DNA of 64,000 nt, from positions 28,479,492 through 28,543,491 of the forward strand of contig NC_135998.1 in the NCBI RefSeq assembly GCF_048128805.1, written 5' to 3'. Of the stretch, positions 40,965 to 53,708 are shown piece by piece. Source of the DNA: Centroberyx gerrardi (lineage: Eukaryota; Chordata; Actinopteri; Beryciformes; Berycidae). The notes beneath the pieces are model-generated. The model was not told where the DNA came from and ran no database searches. It saw only the letters and a program-made list of their open reading frames with translations. A program made the position numbers and the translations under genes. Numbering within the stretch: position 1 is the stretch's first letter; every line of letters begins with the position of its first letter.

Positions 40965-41145
40965 ATTCGTTGTCTTTTACCCATTTATTCCAGTTCAGGG
41001 TCACAGGGGGGCTGGAGTCTATCCCAGCATGCATTGGGCAGAAGGCATGAAGCCACCTTAGACAGTTTGCCAGTCCATCACAGGGCTAACACAGATAGAA
41101 AGGCAATCACATTCATACCTACAGGCAATTTAGTCTCTAATCCAC
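40965..41145 (+). repeat. Fish interspersed repeat (GGGTCACAGGGGGGCTGGAG family)
   Basis: The phrases AGGGTCACAGGGGGGCTGGA, TCTATCCCAGCATGCATTGG and CAGTCCATCACAGGGCTAAC are characteristic of a repeat widespread in fish genomes. The repeat class is uncertain and this copy is diverged. Confidence 0.6.
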
Positions 41146-41279
41146 CTGAATGAATGTAAAGAATCTAACACAAGGCATGAGTCATAAGGACTGTACCAAA
41201 TCATATAGGTTAATAATGGATGAAATAATGAATGGTAAAAAATTAAGTAAGTGTGAATGGTAGAAAGTCATCGTAGGTC

Positions 41280-41640
41280 TCTCCCTGTTGAGAAACCCTC
41301 TAGACAACCTTGATGATAAACTGCTTAAGATAGCAGCCAGTCAAGTTCCAGCCTCTATATGTGACATACTTAACAGATGCTTAGCTGCTGGGGTGCGTCC
41401 TGGAAGATGGAAGGAGGCAAAATGATACCCTTACCTAACGACACCAAAGCAATTTTCAATGGTCCAAAATGCAGACCTACAAGTATACTCCCAGTGTTTG
41501 GTAAATTAATTTAAAAAAATTGTGTTCATGCAAATTCCAAAATATTTTGAGGATGATAGTCTCCTAACTATGTTTCAGCATGCATATGGAAAAGGTAATT
41601 CCCACGCGTACTGCTATGACACAAATGATACAATGATGGT
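41280..41640 (+). pseudogene. LINE reverse transcriptase fragment (N-terminal part)
   Basis: The translation reads LDNLDDKLLKIAASQVPASI, then RCLAAGVRPGRWKEAK, then FNGPKCRPTSILPVFGKLI-like sequence, then KYFEDDSLLTMFQHAYGKG. These are the conserved LL(K)xAA...WKxA and RPISxLPxxGKLxEK...QHAYRKGHST blocks of non-LTR reverse transcriptases. It has frameshifts near 41425 and 41475. It could come from the same family as the 5560-6525 fragment, of which it would represent the missing N-terminal part. Confidence 0.65.
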
Positions 41641-44600
41641 ACAAAGAAATGGATAACAGAAAGTTAGGTAGTTTTTATTTTTTTTACTGTTTTTACTTTT
41701 TTATGTTTTTTCTTGTGGTGACTTTGTTTTTTTAAACATCTGTAATTTTTGTGTTTGTGTGTTTGTCACAAAACTTGTTACCACCTGAATTTTTTGGTCT
41801 GAGGAGTCAAGGCTGTCTTTCCTTGTTCAAAGTGACACGTGAAATTTAGACAGTATTAAATATGATAGTTTCTCTGCGACTATATGTCTTTGCAAATTGA
41901 TGTAGCAGCCATAATGCAGTTTTGAAAGCCTTGGTGAGTCTGCTGGCCCACCTTACTGTGTCTGAGATTCTCTTGGGGATTGAACCACACATCTTGGTGT
42001 CCGCGCATCGTGCCTGAGCCTGTTGAACTCACCTGATTCAAATGGAGTTTTAAAGTTCACCTGTTCTTATAGTGCATGTGAGAGCACTTTGGGGTGATAT
42101 GAAGGACAAAACATGAACAAGTGTTTGCAGTGTTGAAAACCATCACATAAAAAGATGACAAATTTGAAGGTGCAATGAAAATGGTTCCAAGTTATGCAAA
42201 GAACCTTGATGCCAACAGAAAACACATGAGGAAGTAAGCAAACATTCACAATTTTTCATGGAGGTCATATCTGCCTTTACTCAACAGGCATTCCACTACA
42301 ACCCAGTAAAACACAGGGACTTTCATTAACTCTAACAGTAGCAGCCACACATCTCTAAGTGCATTGTTTTGTTTTCAAACAAGTGACTTATATTCATTGA
42401 CATTTAAAGATTATCCCACTTAGACAAAAGGCAAGTGCCTGAGCTGCAATTATCCCTGTTCAGGGATAATATTACTCATAGAGAGAAGCTTGAACCAAAC
42501 CCTGCGATATGCCAATATAAATCTTAGGACATGCAGCCATCTAGTATGACTAATTGGGATCTATTGGACAGCTATGAGCAAAACCAGTTAAAGGCAGTCC
42601 AGCAGAGGCCAACACGATTTTCTAAATGGGTGAACGGTGTGTCAAGATCAACTGTATCAAAATCTGCAGTAAAGACAAGGATAATAATTAATTCAGAGCT
42701 TTTTAAGAGTTGCTCTGAGGCCAGACTAGAGAATATTGTAGATATTTGAGAATTAAGAAAGTGAGTAAGCAACTGGGCTGCGGCTGTTCCCAATAATTTT
42801 GAAAGGAATGCAAAATTGTAGTAACAAGACCTAAAACAATTATTTTCAGAGTTGAAGTTGGGTGACTTGTATTAGTGGTTTGATAACTGCTACTTTAAAG
42901 TCACAATTAAACTACATTTGAGAGCATCTCGCTTCCTTAATGCTGGTAATAAGTAGTAATAAATAGTAATAAAATGGATTACTATTAAAGTAAAAAGTAA
43001 TAAATAACTATTTTATCCATCTGGACCATGGAGTCAGGTTACCAAGTGGCAGTATTACCATGGTTGGAGATACTCTCCATAGACCGCTATTGAAAGTTTT
43101 GACCAGGTAGGACGAACATTTGCTAACTATCCAGCTAATGTTAGCCAACACAGGTTACCTGCACTAGATGAGTGCTGCTAGCTAGTTAGCATACTAACTT
43201 ACCCAAAGACCTTACAATGAAAATCATTTTTGGCCAACCTGACTGATATGCTAGCAGCATACAGTGTAGGCTACTGTTATGTTTAAGTCGCAATATTTAC
43301 ACCATCAAATGTGATGTTATTGCCTAATTTCATTAAAAAAAGTTACAATCATTGAAAGTCAAATTACGCGGTCCGGGAATGTCATTTTTGCTAGGGTAGG
43401 AAGTGTTTACTGGAAAGCTGAAGGCACACAAGCGACACTGGCTGCTACACCTTCTTTGATAATATAATTGATAATACAATAGTTTTGTGGTTGTTTGGTT
43501 GTAGTCTGAACAATCATTTCAAATACTTTCCGCTGCCAGAGGAGGAGCCAAAGCAAGGAAATCAGGGAAATCCCTAATTTAAGCTTAAATGTGATGTATT
43601 TCCTGTTGAAACAGGATGTTGGGGTGGGACATAACACAGGGAGGGATCATTCAAAAGTGTAAACCAATGGCATATCTGTTACGGGAGGGAAAGGCAGTTT
43701 TATTTGATGGTTTTATTGATTGGAATTTTTAGTTACACCTCCTGATAGACAAAGTCACCACTAAAGATTTTCTGTTTTCCAGGAAGTAAAAGTAATGAGA
43801 TTTTGATATAAAAATACGATTGCAAATACAAATACATTTTTGTGGCATAAATTGTCAAACAGGTATTATGGTATGATAGTTAGCTAAAGAGTGTGACTTT
43901 AAATAAATCTGGAACAATGCCAGTAGAAAGAGAGCTCAGTTAGGGAATGCCCTGCATACATCAGTAAGAATAATGAGCTGAGGATAGGAAGTAATTCTTT
44001 CAGTAATTTTATGGTGATGGGATCTCATGGGCGCAGGGAGGATTTAAATCTCCTGACCAGCTTGGAGAACTCCTGCAATGTGTCAGACTTTCAGCTGAAC
44101 GGGTCGGGATGAAGCAGTTGAAGTGATGAGTGCTAAAGGGAAGTGACAGATATTGATTTAGTGAGATTAGCATTCATATTGAAAATCTTGTTTTCCTCAA
44201 TCAAGTCTACACTAATCGGTGGACTTTTAGCCTCGCAGTATGTCACTTGTGCTTAAGTGGCTTGTTTTGCTTTTTAATTATAACCCTCAAAAACAACGTC
44301 AAGGGAGGAAAGGAGTATGGAGTGGAGCTCATCAATTGACTAGCCCACCTTTCTTTGATTCGCGTGGAACAAGATGTCATGCAAACTAGGATGGGGATGC
44401 CTCATTTAAAGGGATGTATTGTAAGATTTAAGCCAGTTTTAAGTGAACACTAGGGAATCTACAGTAGCTTGTGATTCGTAATGGTTCCGCTAATGAGACA
44501 GCCTTAGATGAAAGTGATTTCATTGGGTGTGGTGGGGGTTAATAACACCAGATTTGAGGAATTTATGAGACAGACACTCTCACAATTGGATAACTATGAC

Positions 44601-45059
44601 AGAGAAAAGAGCATGAGTTTACTGGTTTGGTGCTAAATAAGATCGGCTGTCCAACAGGCCCCCTTGGTTGTCACAGGCTCTCATCTATGTTTTGCATTGC
44701 AGATCAGCTCTCTTTCAGCTTGGGTGGAGGCCATTTCTTTTTAAGGTGGGCGTGTTCGGACGTTTCTGTTTCGGAGAGTCACTGAGTGCTTATTTGTCAC
44801 CTTTTGCCTTCAGCAGAATCATTTTTTTAAAATGAAAATGGCCACTCCATCTGATTTATTCTCTTTTGAGTCACTCCATAGCGGTTTAGGAGGTCCTTTC
44901 TGCCTAGAGCGATCAGACTTTTCAGCTGCTCCATAATGTAAAGTCCTTAATTACCACACACACATGCACAGACATATGCACACGTCTGCACACACAGACC
45001 ATGGACAATTTGTTTCTGTGTCACTTGTGTTGAGCGTGTGTTTCTACTACTCCTACTTT
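41641..45059. other. Intergenic, no gene recognised
   Basis: AT-rich DNA with short T runs (41665-41715). GCTAATGTTAGC-type palindromes occur near 43130-43200. Short open frames here lack motifs or splice support. Confidence 0.5.
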
Positions 45060-45130
45060 GTTGTGGTATGACAGCTGAGTTTCCCTCTGGGATTAATAAA
45101 GTATATCTTGTCTCATCGATTCGCATCTCG
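45060..45130 (+). repeat. Retroposon 3' tail
   Basis: TTTCCCTCTGGGATTAATAA followed by AGTATATCTTGTCTCATC-type repeats resembles the common fish LINE/SINE 3' end TCCCTxxGGGATxAATAAAG followed by a short tandem tail. The body upstream is not recognisable. Confidence 0.5.
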
Positions 45131-45619
45131 TCTCATCTTATATGGACACTTCCCATTCTGTGTAGTGCATAAAAACAGCAGGACCCACTCCTGCAATAAA
45201 AAATAAATTACAAGATAAAACAGTATCTACCCCTTTCTTCTCACATTTACCGCGGAAAAGTATTAAAAGACTAAAACAATAGAACAGATCAAATATTTTA
45301 AAAGGCAATTAAAAAGGAGCTCTTCCTTCTTATGGGTGATAAGCGAGGGGTTTCAGCTCCATTTCTCTTACAAGATCTATCAGCATTACCAAGTATAATG
45401 TTGCTGTGTTGAGGAATCAGACCTTGGGACTCATGTACTGTATAAATTTGGGGTATAAGCACAAAAGGGACGCATGTTTCCCTTTCCTTGCAATGTTTGG
45501 TATTTATGAAAAGCAAAGTAAATGTGAGCACATTCTCTTCACCATGCTTACACGTACTTTGAAGGGGATTTGGGTGTAGCAAGGTGAAGCCGAAAGGCAT
45601 AAGGAGGCTAATGAGAAAA

Positions 45620-46068
45620 AATGTAGGCTGTACAATGCATCTTTCCTTTCCACTGTGGGCCTAATTTAGAGAGGTCAGTACAACGTGTTCACAAACAGTT
45701 TTAGGATGGTGCTCAGTTGACTTTGGCTAGATAAATAAAGGCTAAAAAATAGAATGTATTTGAGATGTTATTAAAGTGCTGCCCCTTGGTTTTGACATCT
45801 CATAACTCCAATCCTCTGTAAAGAACTGTAGGAAATGTAACAATTATGAATAAGCTATACTTTCCAACAATAAATTGCTGTCATTATGGTGCATTATGTT
45901 TGCATATAATTATGGATCATGACTCTTTTGGCACTGCTGGACGACAATAGCTTTGGCGGGGAAGTGTATTTAAGAGGTCATAGTTTTTGCAGGTCGTTGA
46001 TGGGGATCACAGTACATGTGCCATAGGTGTGCACAAAGTGGTGGTGGTGGTGGTGGTGGGGGGGGGGG
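45620..46068 (+). repeat. Diverged dispersed duplicate of 17320-18720, ending in (GGT)n/G run
   Basis: It resembles 17340-17430 at 45625-45690 and 18470-18720 at 45770-46030. A (GGT)n and G-run microsatellite occupies 46039-46068. Nothing here codes for a recognisable protein. Confidence 0.45.
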
Positions 46069-46599
46069 TAAAGTGATAAAAAAAAAAGATAAAGTGATTC
46101 TCAAAATGCCTCTTCACTTTCCACAGCCTGGTGCAGTTTCACTTGGACCTGCAGACCACACAGAGTCGTGCATTGACTCCTATTGATAGAATAGTGCAAC
46201 AAGAAGGTGGAAATTTCAGGCCAATGATATTGTGTATAAAATGAGTGACATAATCAAGAAAAATGAATTTATTTCTCATCTTGTTTTGAAACATAGTTTT
46301 TCTTAGTTTCTGGAAAAAGAAAAATGGAAATGCAAAGTATCTTGCTAAACAAAGAAACTAGGTAGATAGGTTCAACGTTGTTTTCATATTGCATTTCATT
46401 TTATTCCTGTATTTTTTAGATTGGATTACATATTAAAATCAGTGAGAGGTCAGAAATGCAAGTATATTGCATTTTCTCGATATGAGGGTAGATACATGGC
46501 ACTGCACAAAACTCACCAGAAATGAGTTTTTCACAGCAGACTTTTAGCAGAGCATCATGGCCCCGGAGCCCCCTAGCATTTCGGTGGAAGTGCCCTTTT

Positions 46600-46745
46600 A
46601 AAGATTATTTTCATGGCATTTCTGCTTTATTAGACAGTTCGCAATGAAAAGAGACAGAGAAGATGGGGTTGGGGAGGTTCCAGGCTGGATTCAAACTCAA
46701 AACACTGCAGTTACATGGCACCTTAGCCAACTGTTGCCCTTTCAC
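46600..46745 (-). mobile_element. tRNA-derived SINE, reverse strand
   Basis: On the reverse strand, TTGGCTAAGGTGCCATGTAA is followed by a B-box-like GAGTTTGAATCC (46698-46687), then CAGCCTGGAACCTCCCC. It ends CTGTCTAATAAAGCAGAAAT and AATCTTTAAAA. This order and tail are typical of an abundant fish tRNA-SINE. Confidence 0.8.
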
Positions 46746-49700
46746 AGAAATCCCCCCCTGCCCCTCTCAGAGTCTGTGCACGCCCCTGATATGTGCAGTT
46801 GAAAACTTCATCACATTCTTACCATGTGACTTACTGTTATCTCCTTAGTAATGCCATTAAATGCCTCCAAATATAAGCTCTTTTTTTGGAATACATATCT
46901 CATCCACAGCAATCAATTTCACAGTCCACAAGGCTTCATTCAGGTTTTGGTATAAATCCCTCAGAATCAAAGAGCAAGGTCTTCTCTCTAGACTCACCTT
47001 TTGCACCGACATTAAACAATCATACAGGGAGAAATCCATCATACAAGAGGCAGAGAGACCAATTTCACAGACAGGAGCCTCAATTGACCAGAATGCAATG
47101 CAGCCACATTCTACAACCGGGCTCATGGAAGCAACAATGAGGGAGCCGTACGCCAAAGTAAAAGTTAACACAATAATTTATTAATTAAATTCCAGGAGAT
47201 AAACAAACACAAACTACATCAAACCAAAAGAACAGAACAAAAGGTGTGCATAGGTGAGGAGGGAGAGCGACACTGAGTGGTCTGAAGGCTTTTTAAGCCC
47301 AAGGAGTACACTGGGCCCAGGTGCACTCAATCAGCTCTGACCCCCCCACCCACCAGGCTCCTGCAAGACACAGAGCCGGGAGAGTGGGAGGGTTGTCACA
47401 CACGACATGTTGCGTTTTGACTTTTTCTCTTGTTCTTCCTGTTGTCGTTATTGCTCTTTCTATTGCTCTCTCCACCTACACATACAGTATAACCCACATC
47501 TGAATGCAACAAGTTCTCAGGCATTGTCTGGGGTTTTGTCGAAAGGCATTCTGGGAAATGCAGGAAATCACTAACTAATTTCTCTGGACGGTGTGCTGCT
47601 CCCTGGTGTTTAAGAGACAGTTTTGTATTTCGCGCTTGAGTTTTGAACCACCACTTCTTGTGGGCAGAAAGATATTTTGCTCCCAGTGACCATACCGACA
47701 CTGAAATTTAATTTGGGCAAACAGGTTGAATACGCCCTCTCAATTAGTGGGGATGGGACGCTCTTCTCTGTTGCCCCAGTCTGTGATTTAGACTGATTTT
47801 ACATTAAAGTCTTCTAGTTTCCTCTGAATCCACTTATTTGCTTTTCCTTACAATACCATACTAAACTGAGGTCAAATTATTGCCACATACAGGTAGGTAA
47901 AACTTGGAGGTGATCACTGTCCATGCTAGATTGTCCATTTTCAACTGGTTTGTCTATAGGTCAGGTTGGAGGAGTTGACCTGACACTTGAATGTCTGGTT
48001 AGAACTTGCTTTGGCTACATTTTCTGTCTCACACCAAGACCACTTCATTTAATAAACATTGTGAAGACATGATGCAGCAGGCTTTTTCTGAGCTAAGTTT
48101 CTCAGTGTGGGTGGGTAGTTGTTTTTCTCTCACAAGCTTAAAGTGTTTAATAGCCTGAGGAGACGGTCTCGGATCTGTATCATTTCACAGTTGGATTGAA
48201 TTATGTTTTTTGATATATGCTGCCTTGATGAGATCCTTTTCGCGGATATATATGAAATATGTTCAATCCGCTGGCAACCCTGGAGAGGACAAGGTAAGTG
48301 GAAGAGTTGCTTGTTGTCGTCTGTTTTTCTGTCTAAGATGCTGCGGCTGCTGCTGGAGCTATGGTAGTGATGAAGCACGTGTCAAGCTCAAGGCCCGCAG
48401 GGTGAAGCCAGCCCACCACAAATTTTGGTTCTGGCTTGTGTATGAATCTGGTAATTCATTCTGGCCCATCTAATTGTAACCGCAGTTAGTGGAAAAACAC
48501 CTCGCTGGCTCAAAACAGCTAAAAAGTAGAGGGGAAACGATTTTTGCAGAGGTGCGAAACTGAGTACTTCTTTTATGGATCTCAAACAACAAGAAAACCC
48601 TTTGTGTGTCATTTGTCATGAGGAAAAGTGCTGCATTGTGTGAGGAAATCACCAGTTTCATGGCGAGCAAGGGGAAAGGCGTAACTGCACTATGAGAACA
48701 AAAGGTGGTTCTGCGATTGGACATCATGACAGAGGACATGACATGACATAATGAAATCCTTACAGACAACACTGTATTTGCAGGAGAGCCAGACAGAACA
48801 CAATACATTTTGCTCACTTTCTGCTCAGGACACAGGCACAAATTGAAAACACTCAAAGCAGCAGAATTTAGCTAGAGATGTGCTAATCTTGAGTTCAGAA
48901 ATTCCATTTTATTTATTTTTTTTTTTCCCTGAATCCATCTGCAGTTGTTGTGGACAGCATGCCTGAATATGAACAGATAGAACTGTATGAATTACAATGC
49001 AACAGCACAATGAGGGCCAGGTTTACTCTCTTCATCCCAATCAGAATGTCACATAGAAACATGATCAAGAAATTATTTCACTTTAAGATCCACATTTTGT
49101 TCTTGGCTAAATGCCACATATACACCACATGGAAGTGTCAGGTCTAGAAAACAGTCATCTCCCAGTAGAATGAACAGGAGTAATATGACTTGCCATATTC
49201 GTTCTATGTAATTGATGAAGGGAGAGGATCTGCTTTCCCTTGCTAAATAAATTGTTCTTTAAATATCAGAATTTAGCAAATTGCAACTACACTGCAACAT
49301 AATGCTTTTTGGTGAAAAAATGTTATTCTATCCAGGAAAAAAGCCATTTGATACTCTCTCTATTGTAGTTGGAAACCTGCCAAGTTTCATTATAGCACTG
49401 ACAGTCCTGTAGCTCATATTAAAATGTAATTTCCTTTTCATTGTGACGTCTTGGGATTATTACTCTGTCAGTTAGACCTACTAGCAGAGAAAGGTGTTTG
49501 CCTACTGAGGTAACTTAATCACAGGAGTGTCACACTTCTTTATGACAAGGACCGCTAAATAGATATTTGGCTGAGCACCCTCATATATAACCAAATATAC
49601 AGCTGTAAAAAGGAAGTTGTGACTTTTAGTAGAGTGGAATATAACATTTTTTGATAGCAACCAGCTATCAAGAAAGAGAACTTCTACCTATATGCTGCTC

Positions 49701-51179
49701 TGAAACAAGACTGACCTGGAAATCAGAAAGGTGGGTGGAACATTTGATCACCCAGAGCCATCTGCTGGGCTGTCACTGTATCAACATGTCAGCTGGAAGG
49801 TCTGGATGGGGTAAATTGTTGTGCTTTGGCTTAAAACAGAAGACCATGAGGTGACCGGACCATTCTAAGAATCCTTTAAAATCAATGACTTGCTAAGAGC
49901 AGCCTGATTGTTTTCAGATAGCAAGTGGGCAACATTAAAAGGCAGGGTGAATGCTATCCCTAGCCATTAGCCAAGAATTTCATGTGAAATTCTGTCTTTT
50001 GTTTTAATATTTACTGTAGATATTATCTGGCCATTTCTCTGTGCTATAATCTGTACAAGTATGAAAATATTTCCCTTTAACTACGAATGCAGAATCAGGC
50101 TCCCGTAATGTTTCTCCCATATTAACTCTTTTGGCAATAAAAACAATCTTGTTTTGAGTCTTTGACCTGGAACATCATGTTTCCAAACTATTAATTACCT
50201 AAAGATTGTTTTCCTCATTCTAGAGATGCAGTGATCATTTAGTGTTTCATTAGGTACTGTTAACAGAACTGAACACTGAAAATGGAGCACATGTGGGAGA
50301 AGGCATGACTTCAGCTATATACTTGAGAAGTAGGTAACTTTAAGGCCAGTCCACTTACATTGTAGCCGACACTGTAAAAAGTAGATTTTAGCATTTGTCA
50401 TGCATCAAATTTCTGGCTTTTGCATTATAGGCCCTGATTTCTTGTCAGCAATCTATGAGTTTTCATCACTCTAGGTATTAGGTAGCTGAAAACAACTTAA
50501 TTTATTTTCATATAATTAACTTTAAAACGACTTTATTTGGAACTGCAGTCCAATTCAATCCAACCGACCAGATATTTTTCCGAGGCTGTTTTGTTGCCGA
50601 TTGTCTGATTTTCTCATTGCAGACTCACCTATTGTTATTACTCTGCCATTATCTTAACGATACCAAATAGCACTGTTGCATATACTCGTTTTCACCATCT
50701 TGCAAAATAAATAAATGTTTTCTTCAATGAAGTTATGAATGGGTGATTATTTCCCTGGAACATTACAATACTAAGACTGTAAATCATTTTGAGCAAACAT
50801 TTCTGCTTCAAGGTAAATAATAATCCTTCAAAAATAAAAAGGTTTATTCTTCAATAAAAAAAACAAATCACTGTACAACATGGACACATCAATAATAAGA
50901 TAAGCTATTTGTCTCAGTTCACCATCCATAAGAGCACCAGTGAAAACCCAAACATATTCTAGCTATCTTTGTGATCTGCCCTTTAGTTCCACATACACAA
51001 CCAACCAATCAGATTTCCGCATTTAAAACAAACAATAAGACACTCGAGCCTGTACCAAAACCTGTAGACAATCGCAATATTGTCCGGGTGTTTACCCCCG
51101 TATTTCTTCCAGATGTTACACCTGAGCCCTATATAAGAGGGATCAGGAGAATCATAACAGAAATGCAATTAAGGGCAAG
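46746..51179. other. Intergenic, no gene recognised
   Basis: Long open frames on both strands at 46857-47184 overlap and have no recognisable motif. Nothing else suggests exons. Confidence 0.45.
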
Positions 51180-51560
51180 AGTCCAGGATCTTGATATATC
51201 ACTGGGGAACAGGAGGACCAAACATCTCCATGGTCTCCACAACCAGGGACAGGTGGTCCAGAAACGACCCCACCGACACGCGAAGAATCCGAGCCTCGTC
51301 TGCGCTCCACCTCCTGGACGACAAAGAGAGAAGAGAGGAACGGGAGGTGACGCACATGAACTGAACGCACTCAGACAAAGGCTGAAGAAAGTGGAGAGGA
51401 GGAACCATCTCGCTCACACAGACAACGTGCTGCCAGAGACTGTGAGCTGCTTGCTGATGCCGCCTTTCCGCGGCTCTCGGTCCGGCGACAGAGACTGGAG
51501 AGCGATGGAGGCCTCCTGAGAAGAGGGGAAGGGAACGTCCAGAGAGCTGCAGCGTGGTCA
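51180..51560. other. GC-rich island with overlapping open frames, function unknown
   Basis: This roughly 380-bp block is clearly richer in G+C and CpG than its AT-rich surroundings. It carries open frames on both strands: 50971-51519 forward (182 codons) and 51588-51199 reverse (129 codons). I recognise neither product. Candidates are a CpG-island promoter, a single exon, a retrogene remnant, or part of an uncharacterised transposon. A degenerate CAAGTC repeat follows immediately. Confidence 0.35.
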
Positions 51561-51599
51561 AGGAAGCTATACATTCCAAGATATACACATTGACAGAGG

Positions 51600-51790
51600 T
51601 GTGACCAGGTCAACTCTGCTCGGGTCCCAACTCAGTCTCAAGTCTTGAGGCACAAGTCTCAAGTCAAGTCCCAAGTCTAAATGTAGATTACCAAGTCAAG
51701 TCCATCTCATTAATGTCAAGTCTCAAGTCTAAATGTAGAACAGCAAGTCAAGTCAGAACAAATCAAGAGTCCAGTATCAATTTAATATCT
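51600..51790 (+). repeat. Degenerate AAGTC(T)CAAGTC tandem-like repeat
   Basis: Repeated words CAAGTC, TCAAGTCTCAAGTC and AAGTCCCAAGTC occur at irregular spacing, including two near-identical blocks containing TCTAAATGTAGA (51677 and 51728). This pattern is common in fish intergenic DNA. Confidence 0.75.
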
Positions 51791-51879
51791 TAAAGAAAAC
51801 TAAATATCTAGGACTTTTCAATGCAACATGGTTTTAATAGGATAAAAACTTGGTAAGAGCATCATGAGTTTGATTTCTA

Positions 51880-52150
51880 GAATCAGTTTCAACTTCAATA
51901 AATTCAATCATTCCATACAAATTCAGAAAACAGAATTTAAATTCAGTCGTCCGCTGGAACAAATCTATGAACAGAAATATGTGTCACTAGAAACTGAAAT
52001 TGAATTATTTATATTTGAATTTGAATTGCTCAACTTGAATAATTGCATTAAAAAACTGAATTTGAATCACATCATTTGAATTTGTATTGTTTAACTTGAA
52101 TAATTGCATTGAAAAACTGAATCTGAATAGCATAATTTGAAATAGAATTT
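51880..52150. repeat. AT-rich low-complexity TTGAATTTGAA stretch
   Basis: Two blocks of about 65 bp, at 52015-52075 and 52077-52140, are near-duplicates built around GAATTTGAATTGCTCAACTT-like words. Low complexity, no coding signal. Confidence 0.6.
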
Positions 52151-52160
52151 ATTAGTACAG

Positions 52161-53708
52161 ACTCTTTGTGTAGGACAGTGATTCTCGACCTTTTTCATAT
52201 CAAAGACCCCTAATTTAGTCCACATTAGAGCCACAGACCCCCATTTGATGAGGTGTTGTCTCTCAAACCCAAATCTGAGAATATTTTTATTGTCAGATAT
52301 GATTTTGTCCAGAATTCCATGACTATCTGTATTGTAGGTAAAGAGATAACAGTGAAACTACAAAACAGTCATTCTTCTACATTCTCTAATGTGTTAACTT
52401 CTTGTAAATGAAATAATGCTGAAGTTTAACAATTCATCAATTTGCTGGGGACCCCCTGGAACCCCCTCGAGGACCCCTGGTGGTCCCTGGACCCCATGTT
52501 GAGAACCCCTGGTGTAGGATATCCAGACTTGTGACTTAAATGTTGGCTTCTGGTTCTAACAGCACTTACCTTTATGGATACAAGGGTCATGTACCTTCAT
52601 GGAGAGATTATTGTTCATACATGACTCTTCTTGCAAGAATAAAACTATCTGTAGCATAACAAATGGTAACAATGATCTGCATTACTAGAAATGTGTAGCC
52701 CTATATTTATGCTAGTAGTTAATACTTGAAAAGTTAGTCTAACACATACTAATTTATTCTCAGTCCACCATATGTCTGCACATTGAAATGAGATTTATCT
52801 TCCCTCACCAAAACGCACATAATAGCCTATTTACGCTTAAAACAGTAAACACATTGTTTCCTTCCCATCCATAAGTATCCCGACAATTTCTGACAAGTAT
52901 GTTACTATCCAAGCTGCCTGCCGCCTGTTAGACCTGCATGCGCTTCCTAGCTGGATCCATGTGTGAAAGTTCATTTCCATTCCTATAGTTGCTTTATGTG
53001 AACTGGAGATGCATTGCATTTACACTTTGTTAATGAGGTGGAATGCATCTCTGACCACCTCCGCAGGTGGTTTGGGTGATAGGATCTTCTGTGTTTTGGT
53101 AAAATAAAAAATTCAGGACATATGGTGGAGTGAGAATAAATTAGTAGAGATATGCAAAAATGGATTACCTAAGACAATGAAAACCCTGTAAATGCACTGG
53201 AAAAGGCAATGTCTGTGTTGGACTAACTTTCCAAGTATTAACTACTAGCATAAATATACAGCTACAATAATCTCTCCATGAAGGTACATGACCCATGCAT
53301 CCATAAAGGTAAGTGCTGTTAGAACCAGAAGCCAACATTTAAGTCACAAGTCAGGATATCCTACACCAGGGGTTCTCAACGTGGGGTCCGGGGACCACCA
53401 GGGGTCCTTGCGGGGGTTCCAGGGGGTCCCCTGCAAATTGATGAATTGTTAAACTATTGTTAAAAGTTAACACATTAGAGAATGTAGAAGAATGACTGTT
53501 TTGATCATAGTTTCTCTGTTATCTCTCTACCTACAACACAGATAGTCATGGAATTCTGGACAAAATCATATCTGACAATAAAAATATTCTCAGATTTGGG
53601 TTTGAGAGACAACACCTCATCAAATGGGGGTCAGTGGCTCTAATGTGGACTAAATTAGGGGTCCTTGATGTGAAAAAGGTTGAGAATCACTGTCCTACAC
53701 AAAGAGTC
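52161..53708. repeat. Large imperfect palindrome (arms about 600 bp) carrying two miniature elements
   Basis: The outer ends GACTCTTTGTGTAGGACAGT (52161) and its inverse (to 53708) mirror each other. The mirror continues inward through the CAGGGGTCCTTGA-type miniature elements (52175-52515 and 53366-53697) and through unique sequence containing TGTTAGAACCAGAAGCCAAC (53309) and its inverse (52544). It ends near CCACCATATGTC (52768) and GACATATGGTGG (53113). The right arm has about 80 extra bp (53130-53210). The roughly 335-bp centre is unrelated to the arms. Because sequence outside the miniature elements is also mirrored, this is an inverted duplication, not just two insertions. Confidence 0.85.

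Noticed and set aside
46857-47184. Overlapping 107-codon forward and 104-codon reverse frames
   Set aside because: No recognisable motif, no splice context and no composition shift; overlap on both strands is what chance gives in a stretch low in stop codons.
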